Positions 1 through 5,344 are shown, counted from the first letter of the stretch. The stretch: DNA of 6,179 nucleotides from an uncultured Phycisphaerales bacterium (GCA_937927975.1 CALEZT010000032.1:1-6179); one strand, 5' to 3'. Notes: generated by a model from the letters alone, not told the origin. Translations and numbers: made by a program.

Positions 1-487
1 CGCGGGCGTACGTGCTGCTGTCCCGGGCCACGATGGCCATGATGGCCCACTGGCACGACCCGAAAACCCGTTTGAACGTATCCTCGTCGACAGAGCTGGG
101 CTCAGGCGAGTCGCCAGGATGGCTATGCAGCCAGATTCTCGCGAATTGCTCAGGCTTTCTGCCGAGGTCCACTTGGGTGTCAAAGAACCGGCTCACCGCC
201 TCATCGTCGAACTTGACGCTGACGGGACTGACTTCCTGGCTGACGGTGACGAAGTCCTGTACATACAGCAGGTCATCGGCTGCCGAGATGCCGAACCCGC
301 CGACCTCGTCTTGCGACTGGTCCCGCAGGTACAGCAGCTTGGCCCAGGCCGTCGGACTGAATCGCAGGGCCGCCGCCACGGGCTCATTCTCTTCGTCCGG
401 CCAATCGTCATCCCAGATTGGTTGGCTGAGGCTGACTTGTGTTCGGGATCTCATCGGTTTCTTCAGGCTCTTGTTCTTCATCTTCAT
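1..487 (-). CDS. JAB/JAMM metalloprotease (deubiquitinase-like), C-terminus cut by the left edge
   Basis: The frame runs from ATG 487 to the left edge, giving 162 visible residues. It has a complete JAMM zinc protease motif: H121-x-H123-x7-S131-x2-D134 ([14 protein letters not shown]), with Glu61 of DEVGGFG as the likely catalytic glutamate. The N-terminal 40 residues are a basic then acidic leader; the domain proper starts near [14 protein letters not shown] (41-54). Such enzymes remove or process ubiquitin-like proteins, and next to an Ubl and E2 it most likely matures the Ubl tail or removes the modifier. The stretch between Glu61 and the His pair holds strands expected of the fold ([11 protein letters not shown]). 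The gene starts inside the upstream acidic tail, 80 nt before that gene ends. An ATG at 411 overlaps the upstream stop (ATGA) but opens a shadow frame. Translation stays open to the left edge. Confidence 0.88.
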   Translation of the reverse strand, partial: MKMKNKSLKKPMRSRTQVSLSQPIWDDDWPDEENEPVAAALRFSPTAWAKLLYLRDQSQDEVGGFGISAADDLLYVQDFVTVSQEVSPVSVKFDDEAVSRFFDTQVDLGRKPEQFARIWLHSHPGDSPEPSSVDEDTFKRVFGSCQWAIMAIVARDSSTYAR

Positions 488-1448
488 CTTCGTTCTCCCT
501 TTCTTCCTTACAGTCCGGGCACAGCCCGTCGGTGAGGCAGGATTCACAGCAGGTGGATTCGCAATCTGTACACTTGGTCTTGGCGCACCTGGGACACAGC
601 GTGCGGTCACAGATGCTGCAGACACCGGCGCAGTTGGCGCAGACGATCTCGCCGCAGGTGGTGCAGACCCTGGAACAGTCATCGCAAACCGCACAATCAC
701 AATGGCTGCAGTAATACACGCTCTCATGATCCATCACGTCGCCGCAGTCGTAACACGGGGTGCCGTCCCAGTCCGCCAGGGGCACGTAGGGGCTGTCCGA
801 GTTGTAGGTCTGAAGGATGCTGCGGACCATGCTGAAGAAGTCCGAGAGTCTCCCTTCCTCGACGGCCGCCCGAATCGCCGCAGCGCCGTCGCCTTCGCAC
901 AGTCCGTCATTGCTGACGTGCGGATGGGTGATCGCCTCGTCTTTCGCAGAGGGATGGGGCTCCAGGGCCAAGACGTGGTACGGGACAAAATGCTGCATCT
1001 GGTGCAGCTTGCCCAGGGACAGGGCGATCTGGAACGGGCCCAGGTAGACATCTTCCAGCGTGATGGGCTCGGTGATCACGGAGAGGGAATTCTCCTGGGC
1101 ATCGAATTCGATCCCGCCGAATTCGGCGCCGGCGGCTCTGATCTCCTGGACGAGGTCCGACAGGGAGGGAATCCCTCTTTGGCGCTTGCTCAGGAGCAGT
1201 TCGAGTCGGGAGACCGTGTAGGGGATTTCGCTCAGGTGCCTGGCGACGTCCGCACAGCATTCTTCCGCGGCGGCGAGCCAATCGCGGGATAGGGCCAGTC
1301 CGAGCCTGCCCGACTGGTGGACGATGGTGTGGATGGTGCTCGTGAACAGGCCCAACTGCCGTATGCATTCGGCATAGCGAGTCTTCTGGAACAGAAGGAG
1401 GGAATCTCGAATGTCCCCGGCGACCCGCACGAGTTCTTTGTCGTTCAT
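408..1448 (-). CDS. E2/UBC-like protein fused to a cysteine-rich (ZZ-/RING-like) zinc array
   Basis: This 346-aa protein has three parts. Residues 1-110 are helical with no clear family. Residues about 120-230 look like a prokaryotic E2: [12 protein letters not shown] (134-145) is a beta strand pair, [11 protein letters not shown] (157-167) precedes [15 protein letters not shown] (174-188), where HPH 175-177 takes the place of the eukaryotic HPN and Cys184 (codon 897-899) is the candidate catalytic cysteine; then [13 protein letters not shown] (204-216) and SPYVPLADW follow. Residues 232-313 hold 22 cysteines, the first six as C-x2-C-x11-C-x2-C-x4-C-x2-C, which resembles a ZZ or cross-brace treble-clef finger. 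An acidic tail ends the protein. A fused E2 and zinc module could both carry the Ubl and help pass it on, as an E3 does; this is inference. ATG 1448 has AAAGGA at 6 nt. The tail overlaps the JAB gene by 80 nt. Confidence 0.85.
   Translation of the reverse strand: MNDKELVRVAGDIRDSLLLFQKTRYAECIRQLGLFTSTIHTIVHQSGRLGLALSRDWLAAAEECCADVARHLSEIPYTVSRLELLLSKRQRGIPSLSDLVQEIRAAGAEFGGIEFDAQENSLSVITEPITLEDVYLGPFQIALSLGKLHQMQHFVPYHVLALEPHPSAKDEAITHPHVSNDGLCEGDGAAAIRAAVEEGRLSDFFSMVRSILQTYNSDSPYVPLADWDGTPCYDCGDVMDHESVYYCSHCDCAVCDDCSRVCTTCGEIVCANCAGVCSICDRTLCPRCAKTKCTDCESTCCESCLTDGLCPDCKEERENEDEDEEQEPEETDEIPNTSQPQPTNLG
495..500 (-). promoter_or_regulatory. Ribosome binding site of the JAB gene inside the E2 coding region
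   Basis: AGGGAG lies 7 nt before the ATG at 487. It is formed by purine-rich codons of the acidic E2 tail (upstream AAGGAAGA also helps). This decides for ATG 487 over the in-frame ATGs at 481 and 454 and against the out-of-frame ATG at 411 that overlaps the E2 stop. Confidence 0.6.
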
Positions 1449-1455
1449 GTTCGAT

Positions 1456-1472
1456 CCTTTCCAATGGAAAAG
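1456..1472 (-). promoter_or_regulatory. Small hairpin that hides the E2 gene's ribosome site
   Basis: In the transcribed sense, CTTTTCC (1472-1466) can pair with GGAAAGG (1462-1456) over a 3-nt loop: 7 pairs, one of them G-U. The paired region covers most of the AAAGGA ribosome site (1455-1460) that lies 6 nt before the ATG at 1448. It also shares the first two bases with the neighbouring 11-bp hairpin. This could limit initiation of the E2 gene. It was seen by inspection only. Confidence 0.4.
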
Positions 1473-1507
1473 GGCATCTGCCTATCGCCAGGACAAGCAG
1501 ATGCCCT
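1471..1507 (-). terminator. Perfect 11-bp hairpin between the Ubl and E2 genes (terminator or attenuator)
   Basis: The arms AGGGCATCTGC (1471-1481) and GCAGATGCCCT (1497-1507) are perfect complements with a 15-nt loop. In the transcribed direction the stem is followed by TTTTCC. That is a weak rho-independent terminator: GC-rich stem, but a short U run. Lying only 23 nt before the E2-like start, it may lower E2 expression relative to the Ubl, or stabilise the Ubl message end. Confidence 0.6.
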
Positions 1508-1532
1508 CGTTGACGCTCGCGGCAAACCGTGG

Positions 1533-1754
1533 TTATGCCGCCCCTTCAATCTTCACTGGGGTCACGGTCACGCGGTCGTTCTCCTGGAGGATGTAGTCCC
1601 GCGGGACCGGCTGGCGGTTGACGCGGATGAGAAAATCCTCGGGCCGCTCCTGGGGCATCCTGTCCTTGAAGAATTGGGCCACCGTCGTCCCGTCGTTGAC
1701 ATCGAGGTAATCGGCGTAGCCGCCGCCTAAGTTGTTGATGTAGAGCAATCTCAT
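1533..1754 (-). CDS. Small ubiquitin-like (ThiS/MoaD-like beta-grasp) protein
   Basis: This protein has 73 aa, the right size for a single beta-grasp domain. MRLLYIN is the first strand, GGGYADYLDVNDG (10-22) the hairpin and second strand, TTVAQFFKDRM (23-33) the helix, FLIRVNRQPV (41-50) the third strand, PRDYILQENDRVTVTP (51-66) the loop and last strand. The ILQENDRVTVTP end is typical of ThiS/MoaD-like Ubls. It is probably the modifier of a conjugation system, because the next genes in the same direction are an E2-like protein and a JAB protease. The C-terminus is KIEGAA and does not end in GG. Either a JAB protease trims the last Ala residues to expose a Gly, or this Ubl is not conjugated in the standard way. 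It is separated from the E2 gene by 84 nt with a hairpin. ThiS proper (sulfur carrier) is an alternative, but no thiamine genes are near. Confidence 0.85.
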   Translation of the reverse strand: MRLLYINNLGGGYADYLDVNDGTTVAQFFKDRMPQERPEDFLIRVNRQPVPRDYILQENDRVTVTPVKIEGAA

Positions 1755-1916
1755 GGTCATGTCCTTTCATACTATGAAGTGAATCGATCCAGATCATTGA
1801 TGTTCGCTGTGCTGCAGCAGGCCCACAATGGTGGACCCCGCGCAGGGTATGTCCCGTTGTGCATGATTTGTCCTGTCCTTGGGGGTTTGATGGGTAGGTT
1901 GGGGGGAGAGAGGATT
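1755..1916 (-). promoter_or_regulatory. 162-nt leader before the ubiquitin-like gene, with three short inverted repeats
   Basis: This is the largest gap in the window. Nothing in it looks like a gene. It begins (transcription sense) with a C-rich run just after the DUF6745-like stop. Three short inverted repeats then follow closely: ACCC/GGGT with a 6-nt loop (1835-1848), CCAC/GTGG with a 4-nt loop (1823-1834), and the perfect 10-nt palindrome TGCTGCAGCA (1810-1819). No clear -35/-10 pair was found. A TAGTAT-like hexamer lies close to the start codon, too near to be useful. The length and the structure suggest this is where the Ubl-E2-JAB module may get its own promoter or control, but that is inference. 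Confidence 0.3.
1762..1767 (-). promoter_or_regulatory. Ribosome binding site that decides the Ubl start
   Basis: AAAGGA sits 1 nt before an ATG at 1760 and 7 nt before an ATG at 1754 (ATGACCATG). The 7-nt spacing fits only the second ATG, so 1754 is the likely start. The product then begins MRLLYIN, as related ThiS-like proteins do. Confidence 0.65.
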
Positions 1917-2972
1917 CTACGTCTCGTGGACCAGGTCGAAACGGACGCCGTTCCTGACGCTGTCCAGGTCAAGACCCAAGGTCCAGTGCCTTGCTTCCTG
2001 GCAGCTCTGAACCTGTGGCGGGACCCGCAGGACGTAGGTCGCCTGCGTCGAGGGGCACACGACGCATAATAGCCGCAGGGACCGATCGGCCGTCAGCGCC
2101 GGCTGTTCGCCGCAAGCAACGGCAACGGCCAGGAGCCGGCTGCCATCGGCATCCGTGTCGAGCACCTCATGCTCGACTTTCTGGAGCAGTCGTGCGTAGC
2201 CCATCTTGTTCAGAAGGCTGCTGCGAAGCTGGGCGTTGGGGATGCGGAGCACTTCCCAGCCATCCCACTGGTCGGGGTCTTCTTGGTAGAGCGTGCGGCT
2301 GACCTTGACGCCGGAGAGGTAGTACGACACCCTGCCATGCTCGAGCCACCGGCCCTGGCGCTGGCGGTTCACACAGGCCCCTTGGACGGCCCGCCTGCCG
2401 CGGGGACCGTAGACCGTCACACTGAGGTCCGGCCCGGCCATCAGGCCCATCAGTCCCACGCCGTTGCCCCTATGGTCCAACTGCAGGGCGACCGGATGAA
2501 AGCCCGGCCGAATCCGGCCTTCCAGCACGATCCACAGCGTGCCGTTGGGACGGTAGACCTGCAGCTTCGTCTGGCCTCGCTCGACGCAATAGGCCCGCAC
2601 GCCATTGCGGTACGTGAAGACCTCCTTGCCGTACAGACCCCTGCGGGTCGAGTAGCATTCCAGGAGGCCCGCGGACCCGCAGAGCGTCAGGTCCCTTTGC
2701 CTCTTCCAGAGCCCGCCCCTTCGGATGGCGTGGAGCGAGCCCGGCTCGTAGAACTCCTCGGTGATGAGCTTCTTGCCCCGCCGGACGGTCAGACCCTGGC
2801 CGTACGTCAGAGTCGTGCAATGGACGCCGGTCCGCTCGATCTGCCTGATGACCAGGCCTTTGCGGACCACCGCGCGGAGGCACGTGCCGGCGCCTCTGAG
2901 CGTGACCGTGCCGTCCTCGATGCTCCGGTAAATCCCTCGGCCACAGCCGCCGTATCGCGAGAACACAAACAT
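1917..2972 (-). CDS. DUF6745-like protein with a MORN-like/beta-rich N-terminal part
   Basis: This 351-aa protein has two parts. Residues 1-220 are beta-rich, with short repeats of Tyr/Gly-Asn-Gly type (GKEVFTYRNGVRAYC, LQVYRPNGTLWIVLEG, WLEHGRVSYYLSGVKV) that resemble MORN/YwqK-type antitoxin-like repeats. The C-terminal 110 residues (about 244-335) resemble the end of DUF6745 proteins: IPNAQLRSSLL, EHEVLDTDADGSRLL, YVLRVPPQVQSCQEARHWT and TLGLD. The match is from memory, so the family call is moderate. No catalytic motif is known for the family. The start is revised: an in-frame TTG at 2987 lies upstream, but the ATG at 2972 has GGAGG (2979-2983) 6 nt before it, while the TTG overlaps the previous gene's stop. 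It is the last gene of the accessory block; the following gap is 162 nt. Confidence 0.75.
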   Translation of the reverse strand: MFVFSRYGGCGRGIYRSIEDGTVTLRGAGTCLRAVVRKGLVIRQIERTGVHCTTLTYGQGLTVRRGKKLITEEFYEPGSLHAIRRGGLWKRQRDLTLCGSAGLLECYSTRRGLYGKEVFTYRNGVRAYCVERGQTKLQVYRPNGTLWIVLEGRIRPGFHPVALQLDHRGNGVGLMGLMAGPDLSVTVYGPRGRRAVQGACVNRQRQGRWLEHGRVSYYLSGVKVSRTLYQEDPDQWDGWEVLRIPNAQLRSSLLNKMGYARLLQKVEHEVLDTDADGSRLLAVAVACGEQPALTADRSLRLLCVVCPSTQATYVLRVPPQVQSCQEARHWTLGLDLDSVRNGVRFDLVHET

Positions 2973-2983
2973 AGGCGGCCTCC

Positions 2984-3397
2984 TCAATCCAACACACTGT
3001 GGAATTGGGTCTCATCGTATTCCCGCTGGACGATGATCAGGTGAATCCCCTTGGGCAATGCCAGGGGCCTGTGCTCGGGATGCACCACCTCGACCGGGCC
3101 ATCCGCCACGAGCAGGCGGTCGTCGCCCGTGATCCGGTCCATTCCCGGCAGCGCCCGCATGAGGGATTCGGGCGGTGCGAACAGGACGGCCGTCGCGGCC
3201 AGCTTCGCCAGGACCTCATGCTTGTGGCCCGTGGCCTCTCCTTCTCGAATCACGCGGGTGTCCAGCTTCCGCCAGCCCAGGCCGATTACGTCTTGGTGAT
3301 CCCCGAGCAGCCGGGCACAATCCTCTTTGCCCAGAGGCACGAACAGTAGTTCTCCTTGTCGGAACGCCTTTGGGGTTGGAGTCTCTCTCTTTGCCAT
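2984..3397 (-). CDS. 137-aa protein with GHKH and HPEH motifs, possible metal-binding small domain
   Basis: Reading along the protein: RQGELLFVPLG (13-23), a basic strand WRKLDTRVI, then REGEATGHKHEV (51-62), LLVADGPVEVVHPEHRPLALPKG (95-117) and IIVQREYDE (121-129). The pattern of an RQG-type opening, a GHxH, an HPEH and an ending QREYD matches, from memory, a group of small uncharacterised bacterial proteins often found near DUF6745-type genes. I know no name for that group. The two His pairs (57-60 and 106-109) are spaced so that they could bind one metal, as in a small beta-barrel, but this is not proven. Start at 3397 has AGGAG with 7 nt spacing, shared with the stop codon of the upstream gene. 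Its own TGA at 2984-2986 is followed at once by GGAGG for the next gene. Soluble, with no membrane helix. Confidence 0.75.
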   Translation of the reverse strand: MAKRETPTPKAFRQGELLFVPLGKEDCARLLGDHQDVIGLGWRKLDTRVIREGEATGHKHEVLAKLAATAVLFAPPESLMRALPGMDRITGDDRLLVADGPVEVVHPEHRPLALPKGIHLIIVQREYDETQFHSVLD

Positions 3398-3407
3398 GAT
3401 CTGTCTC

Positions 3408-3608
3408 CTATTCTGTCCTGATACAGGACCAATCGGTTTTCAAGTGCGGGTTTCTTTTCGTGTCTTCAAAGGCACCGTCGGACCACTTGGCGACGGGCAA
3501 AGCCGCCAGAGTGACCGTCGTCTCTTCTGCCAATGCGAGGGACTCCTCGCCTCCGGCGTCGAGGTTTTCCAGGATGGCTTCGATGGGGTCATACACTTCA
3601 TTCTGCAT
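3408..3608 (-). CDS. Conserved-looking 66-aa hypothetical protein, start revised
   Basis: The frame can be opened from a GTG at 3656, which overlaps the previous stop, but the ATG at 3608 has a strong AAGGAG (3615-3620) with 6 nt spacing, and the upstream 16 residues read like leader sequence. I therefore chose 3608. The 66-aa product is acidic at the N-terminus (NEVYDPIEAILENLDAG), then has an EETTVTLAALPVAKW strand pair and ends with DTKRNPHLKTDWSCIRTE. I recognise no family and no metal site; the single Cys near the end is not paired. The stop TAG (3408-3410) is shared with the TAGGAG ribosome site of the next gene, so the two are tightly coupled. GTG at 3656 with GTGA coupling remains a possible alternative, giving 82 aa. 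Confidence 0.65.
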   Translation of the reverse strand: MQNEVYDPIEAILENLDAGGEESLALAEETTVTLAALPVAKWSDGAFEDTKRNPHLKTDWSCIRTE

Positions 3609-3652
3609 GGCAAGCTCCTTGGGTTGATGGAATTTGTTTCTGGTCATGCGGC

Positions 3653-3931
3653 TCACGGTTCAGACAGGTCGATCCGCGTCAATCGGCCTCTGAAGTCGAT
3701 GACATCCAGGACCGGCGGCATGGATTGCGGGTCCTTCATGATCTCGTGGGCCCGTTGGGCCGCCCGTCTTGCGTTCATGGCGTTGATATCGATCGTGTAG
3801 ACCACGCGGTAGAGCGGTTCGGGCCCAGTCTCACTCGGTGGAGGCGAAAGGGTGAATCCCTGCAACGGGGAGATCGGTTCGTCCCTTGCCTCGGTCTTCC
3901 GACCGTGTGGATTTCCACAACAATCCTTCAT
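3653..3931 (-). CDS. Conserved-looking 92-aa hypothetical protein
   Basis: The N-terminal 38 residues are low in structure (MKDCCGNPHG, then proline-rich SPPPSETGPEP). They are followed by a compact strand-helix-strand unit: YRVVYTIDI (41-49), the helix AMNARRAAQRAHEIMKD (51-67) and VLDVIDFRGRLTRIDL (74-89). The layout (a strand, an Ala/Arg helix that ends in DPQSMPPVL, then a strand pair) resembles small accessory proteins that I have no family name for. The CCGNPHG opening has adjacent cysteines and a histidine but no clear metal site. The start at 3931 has a GGAG site with 7 nt spacing. The stop TGA overlaps a possible in-frame GTG of the next gene at 3656 (GTGA), though a better start for that gene lies further on. 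Function is unknown. Confidence 0.72.
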   Translation of the reverse strand: MKDCCGNPHGRKTEARDEPISPLQGFTLSPPPSETGPEPLYRVVYTIDINAMNARRAAQRAHEIMKDPQSMPPVLDVIDFRGRLTRIDLSEP

Positions 3932-3967
3932 AGATCAGCTCCTATCCTTCTGGTGTATGTGACGGGT

Positions 3968-4345
3968 TCAGCCCAGGTCCACGGATGCAGGGAAGATGTC
4001 CACGCCCAGGCGTTCATTGTGCTCGGCAATCCACTCGCTGATGCCGGGCAGATCCTCGGGACCGCGGTAGCCTTCCTGGGCCTTGAGATACCTGGCGAGG
4101 TCCTTCACGGCCTTGCTTCTGTTGCGAAAGATGCTGGCGTGGACGGCCGCACCGCCATCGGTGATGTGCAGGACCCAGACCTTCTTGGGCATCGACATCA
4201 TCCTGCCGTGCTGTACGCCCCAAGAATAGGCCTCCTCGCAGACGGCGCACAGCGACCGCTTCTGGTCCGAGGGCTTGTCCACCGACACCGGCGCGATCTT
4301 GGCAGACTCATTTTCGCAGAGCGGATTCTGGCAGTATCTCTCCAT
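3968..4345 (-). CDS. Small protein with N-terminal zinc-ribbon-like cysteines, unknown function
   Basis: This protein has 125 aa. The first 36 residues hold a C-x4-C (Cys5, Cys10; CQNPLC) and a C-x2-C (Cys33, Cys36; LCAVC), which could form a single four-cysteine zinc site. The rest is a compact alpha/beta domain: a strand VWVLHITDG at 56-64, a basic helix FRNRSKAVKDLARYLKAQEG (73-92) and an acidic tail part ISEWIAEHNERLGVDIFP (102-119). The domain is not one I can name. The start ATG at 4345 is 6 nt after the DUF2958 stop. The best Shine-Dalgarno (GGAGG) lies 11 nt upstream, inside the end of the DUF2958 gene, a longer spacing than its neighbours show, so translation may be coupled to that gene. 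The next gene is 36 nt away. It could be a nucleic-acid-binding or adaptor protein, but that is only a guess from the zinc site. Confidence 0.78.
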   Translation of the reverse strand: MERYCQNPLCENESAKIAPVSVDKPSDQKRSLCAVCEEAYSWGVQHGRMMSMPKKVWVLHITDGGAAVHASIFRNRSKAVKDLARYLKAQEGYRGPEDLPGISEWIAEHNERLGVDIFPASVDLG

Positions 4346-4351
4346 AATAGG

Positions 4352-5257
4352 TCAGTCCTCCACGCGGTCATCTGGGGACCGGAACATCTCGGGGGCAATC
4401 TCCTGGAGCGTCTTCGGCTCCCACCAGAGGTCCCGTTCGATGGGCAGGCCCAAGGGGCCCCGGACACTCTCAAGTTCCGACAGGGCGACGTGGCCGAGCT
4501 CCTTCTCAAGCCCAGCCACAAGGCCGAAGAAATGGAAGTCCACCTCCTTGCCGCTGTCATCCGTGATCGGGGAGCCTTCGGTGATGTACCAGGTGAACGA
4601 GCCATCGGGCGTGAACAGCTTCATGTGTACGATGGCCTTGCCGCCCTTATCCTCCTGGGCATACAATGGCGGCAGCTTCTTGCGGATCTCCTGCGTCAGG
4701 AGTTTCATCGTCCGCACCCGCTTCTTGGCGGCGCGGTTGTTTGCCTGGATGACCGACCCACCGCTGATGCAGACGACGTGCTCCTTCGGCAGGTGGAGTT
4801 CCGTGGCCAGTGTTCCCAGGAACTCGGCCATGTTGCGGTTCTGCTGGTCCCGCGAGATCGGGTCGGATTCGCAGGCCGGGATCGGCGTGCCGATCACCTC
4901 CACCTGCTGGGGCTCCAGCTCGATCAGTACCCGGCCGTTCTCGTCGGAGTACCACTCGACGTACGGGTAGTTGACATAGTCCGCCGGCGGCAGTCCCGCC
5001 GTGATATCGCCGACTTTGCCGACCTGCTGGACTGCAAATCCCTCCATGGCCGCCTGGGCGTCTGCCGGCGGTTGCGTCTGGGAAGCATCGCCCGTGAGGC
5101 GGATCTTCGCCCCGCGGATATCCCGATGAAAGTCTCCTTTGAGACTCAAGGTTACGGTTTCGTTCATTCCGGCGAACCGCATCCAGCCGGTGACTTTGCC
5201 AGGCTGGGTGTTGTCGAGTTCGCCCTCGATCAGATACGGACTGATTCTCCATGCCAT
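4352..5257 (-). CDS. DUF2958 domain protein with an extra N-terminal beta-rich domain
   Basis: This 301-aa protein ends in a DUF2958 domain (about residues 184-285). Its hallmarks are visible in order: LLTQEIRKKLPPLYAQE (187-202), FTPDGSFTWYITEGSP (215-230), the DFHFFGLV segment (240-247), EKELGHVALSELESVRG (251-267) and LGLPIERDL (269-277). Nothing is known here of the biochemical role of DUF2958, which is often met in plasmids and integrative elements. Standalone DUF2958 proteins are usually around 100-120 aa, so the first 180 residues are extra. They contain a beta-rich N-terminus (WRISPYLIEGELDN; LSLKGDFHRDIRG) that looks like a separate domain, and a middle part with PYVEWYSDENGRVLIELEP. 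The ATG at 5257 is preceded by GGAGG with 7 nt spacing. The stop is followed by the next start after 6 nt, which suggests one transcript. The protein is probably cytoplasmic, with no signal peptide or membrane helix. Confidence 0.85.
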   Translation of the reverse strand: MAWRISPYLIEGELDNTQPGKVTGWMRFAGMNETVTLSLKGDFHRDIRGAKIRLTGDASQTQPPADAQAAMEGFAVQQVGKVGDITAGLPPADYVNYPYVEWYSDENGRVLIELEPQQVEVIGTPIPACESDPISRDQQNRNMAEFLGTLATELHLPKEHVVCISGGSVIQANNRAAKKRVRTMKLLTQEIRKKLPPLYAQEDKGGKAIVHMKLFTPDGSFTWYITEGSPITDDSGKEVDFHFFGLVAGLEKELGHVALSELESVRGPLGLPIERDLWWEPKTLQEIAPEMFRSPDDRVED

Positions 5258-5281
5258 GCTTTCACCTCCATAAACAGGAAT

Positions 5282-5307
5282 GGCACGCTTTGACGTCTGG
5301 GCATGCC
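5282..5307 (-). other. Possible RNA hairpin in the 87-nt gap before the DUF2958 gene
   Basis: Read on the transcribed strand, GGCATGC (5307-5301) can pair with GCGTGCC (5288-5282) across a 12-nt loop, giving a 7-bp stem with one G-U wobble. The sequence after it is only moderately T-rich, so it is a weak terminator at best. It lies between the partial gene and the strong ribosome site at 5258-5270 and could separate two transcription units or simply be chance. I see no convincing promoter boxes in this gap. Confidence 0.25.
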
Positions 5308-5344
5308 GTTTGATCGTGATATGCGTTCGATGAGCGGCGGTAGG

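Noticed and set aside
193..411. A 72-aa frame starting at an ATG that overlaps the E2 stop (ATGA)
   Set aside because: The overlap looks like translational coupling, but the product is an Arg/Ser-rich shadow. The JAB motif is in another frame that starts at 487 with a better ribosome site.
12..1292. A 426-aa open frame on the plus strand
   Set aside because: It is antisense to the E2-like and JAB genes, whose motifs are clear. Its protein has no recognisable domain and reads as a shadow.
907..1464. A 185-aa minus-strand frame within the E2 gene
   Set aside because: It is an alternative frame of the E2 gene, very rich in Arg and Pro, with no motif. The E2 frame carries the HPHV...LC motif and the cysteine array.
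1533..1754. Thiamine or molybdopterin sulfur carrier (thiS or moaD)
   Set aside because: The fold matches, but no thiamine or molybdopterin gene is nearby, the tail lacks GG, and the partners are E2-like and JAB proteins. A symbol is not justified.
1810..1848. Possible CRISPR-like or tandem repeats in the leader
   Set aside because: The inverted repeats differ from each other and there are no regularly spaced copies of one unit. No CRISPR array or long direct repeat was seen in the window.
1772..1972. A 66-aa minus-strand frame covering the leader
   Set aside because: It overlaps the end of the DUF6745-like gene in another frame, has low-complexity composition and no good ribosome site.
3533..5293. 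A 586-aa open frame on the plus strand
   Set aside because: It is antisense to four genes with good ribosome sites, including the recognisable DUF2958 gene. It has no known domain, is rich in Arg, Leu and His as GC-rich shadow frames are, and has no ribosome site.
5258..5344. Promoter for the DUF2958 operon
   Set aside because: I found no convincing -35/-10 pair at proper spacing. Only a weak hairpin and the ribosome site stand out.
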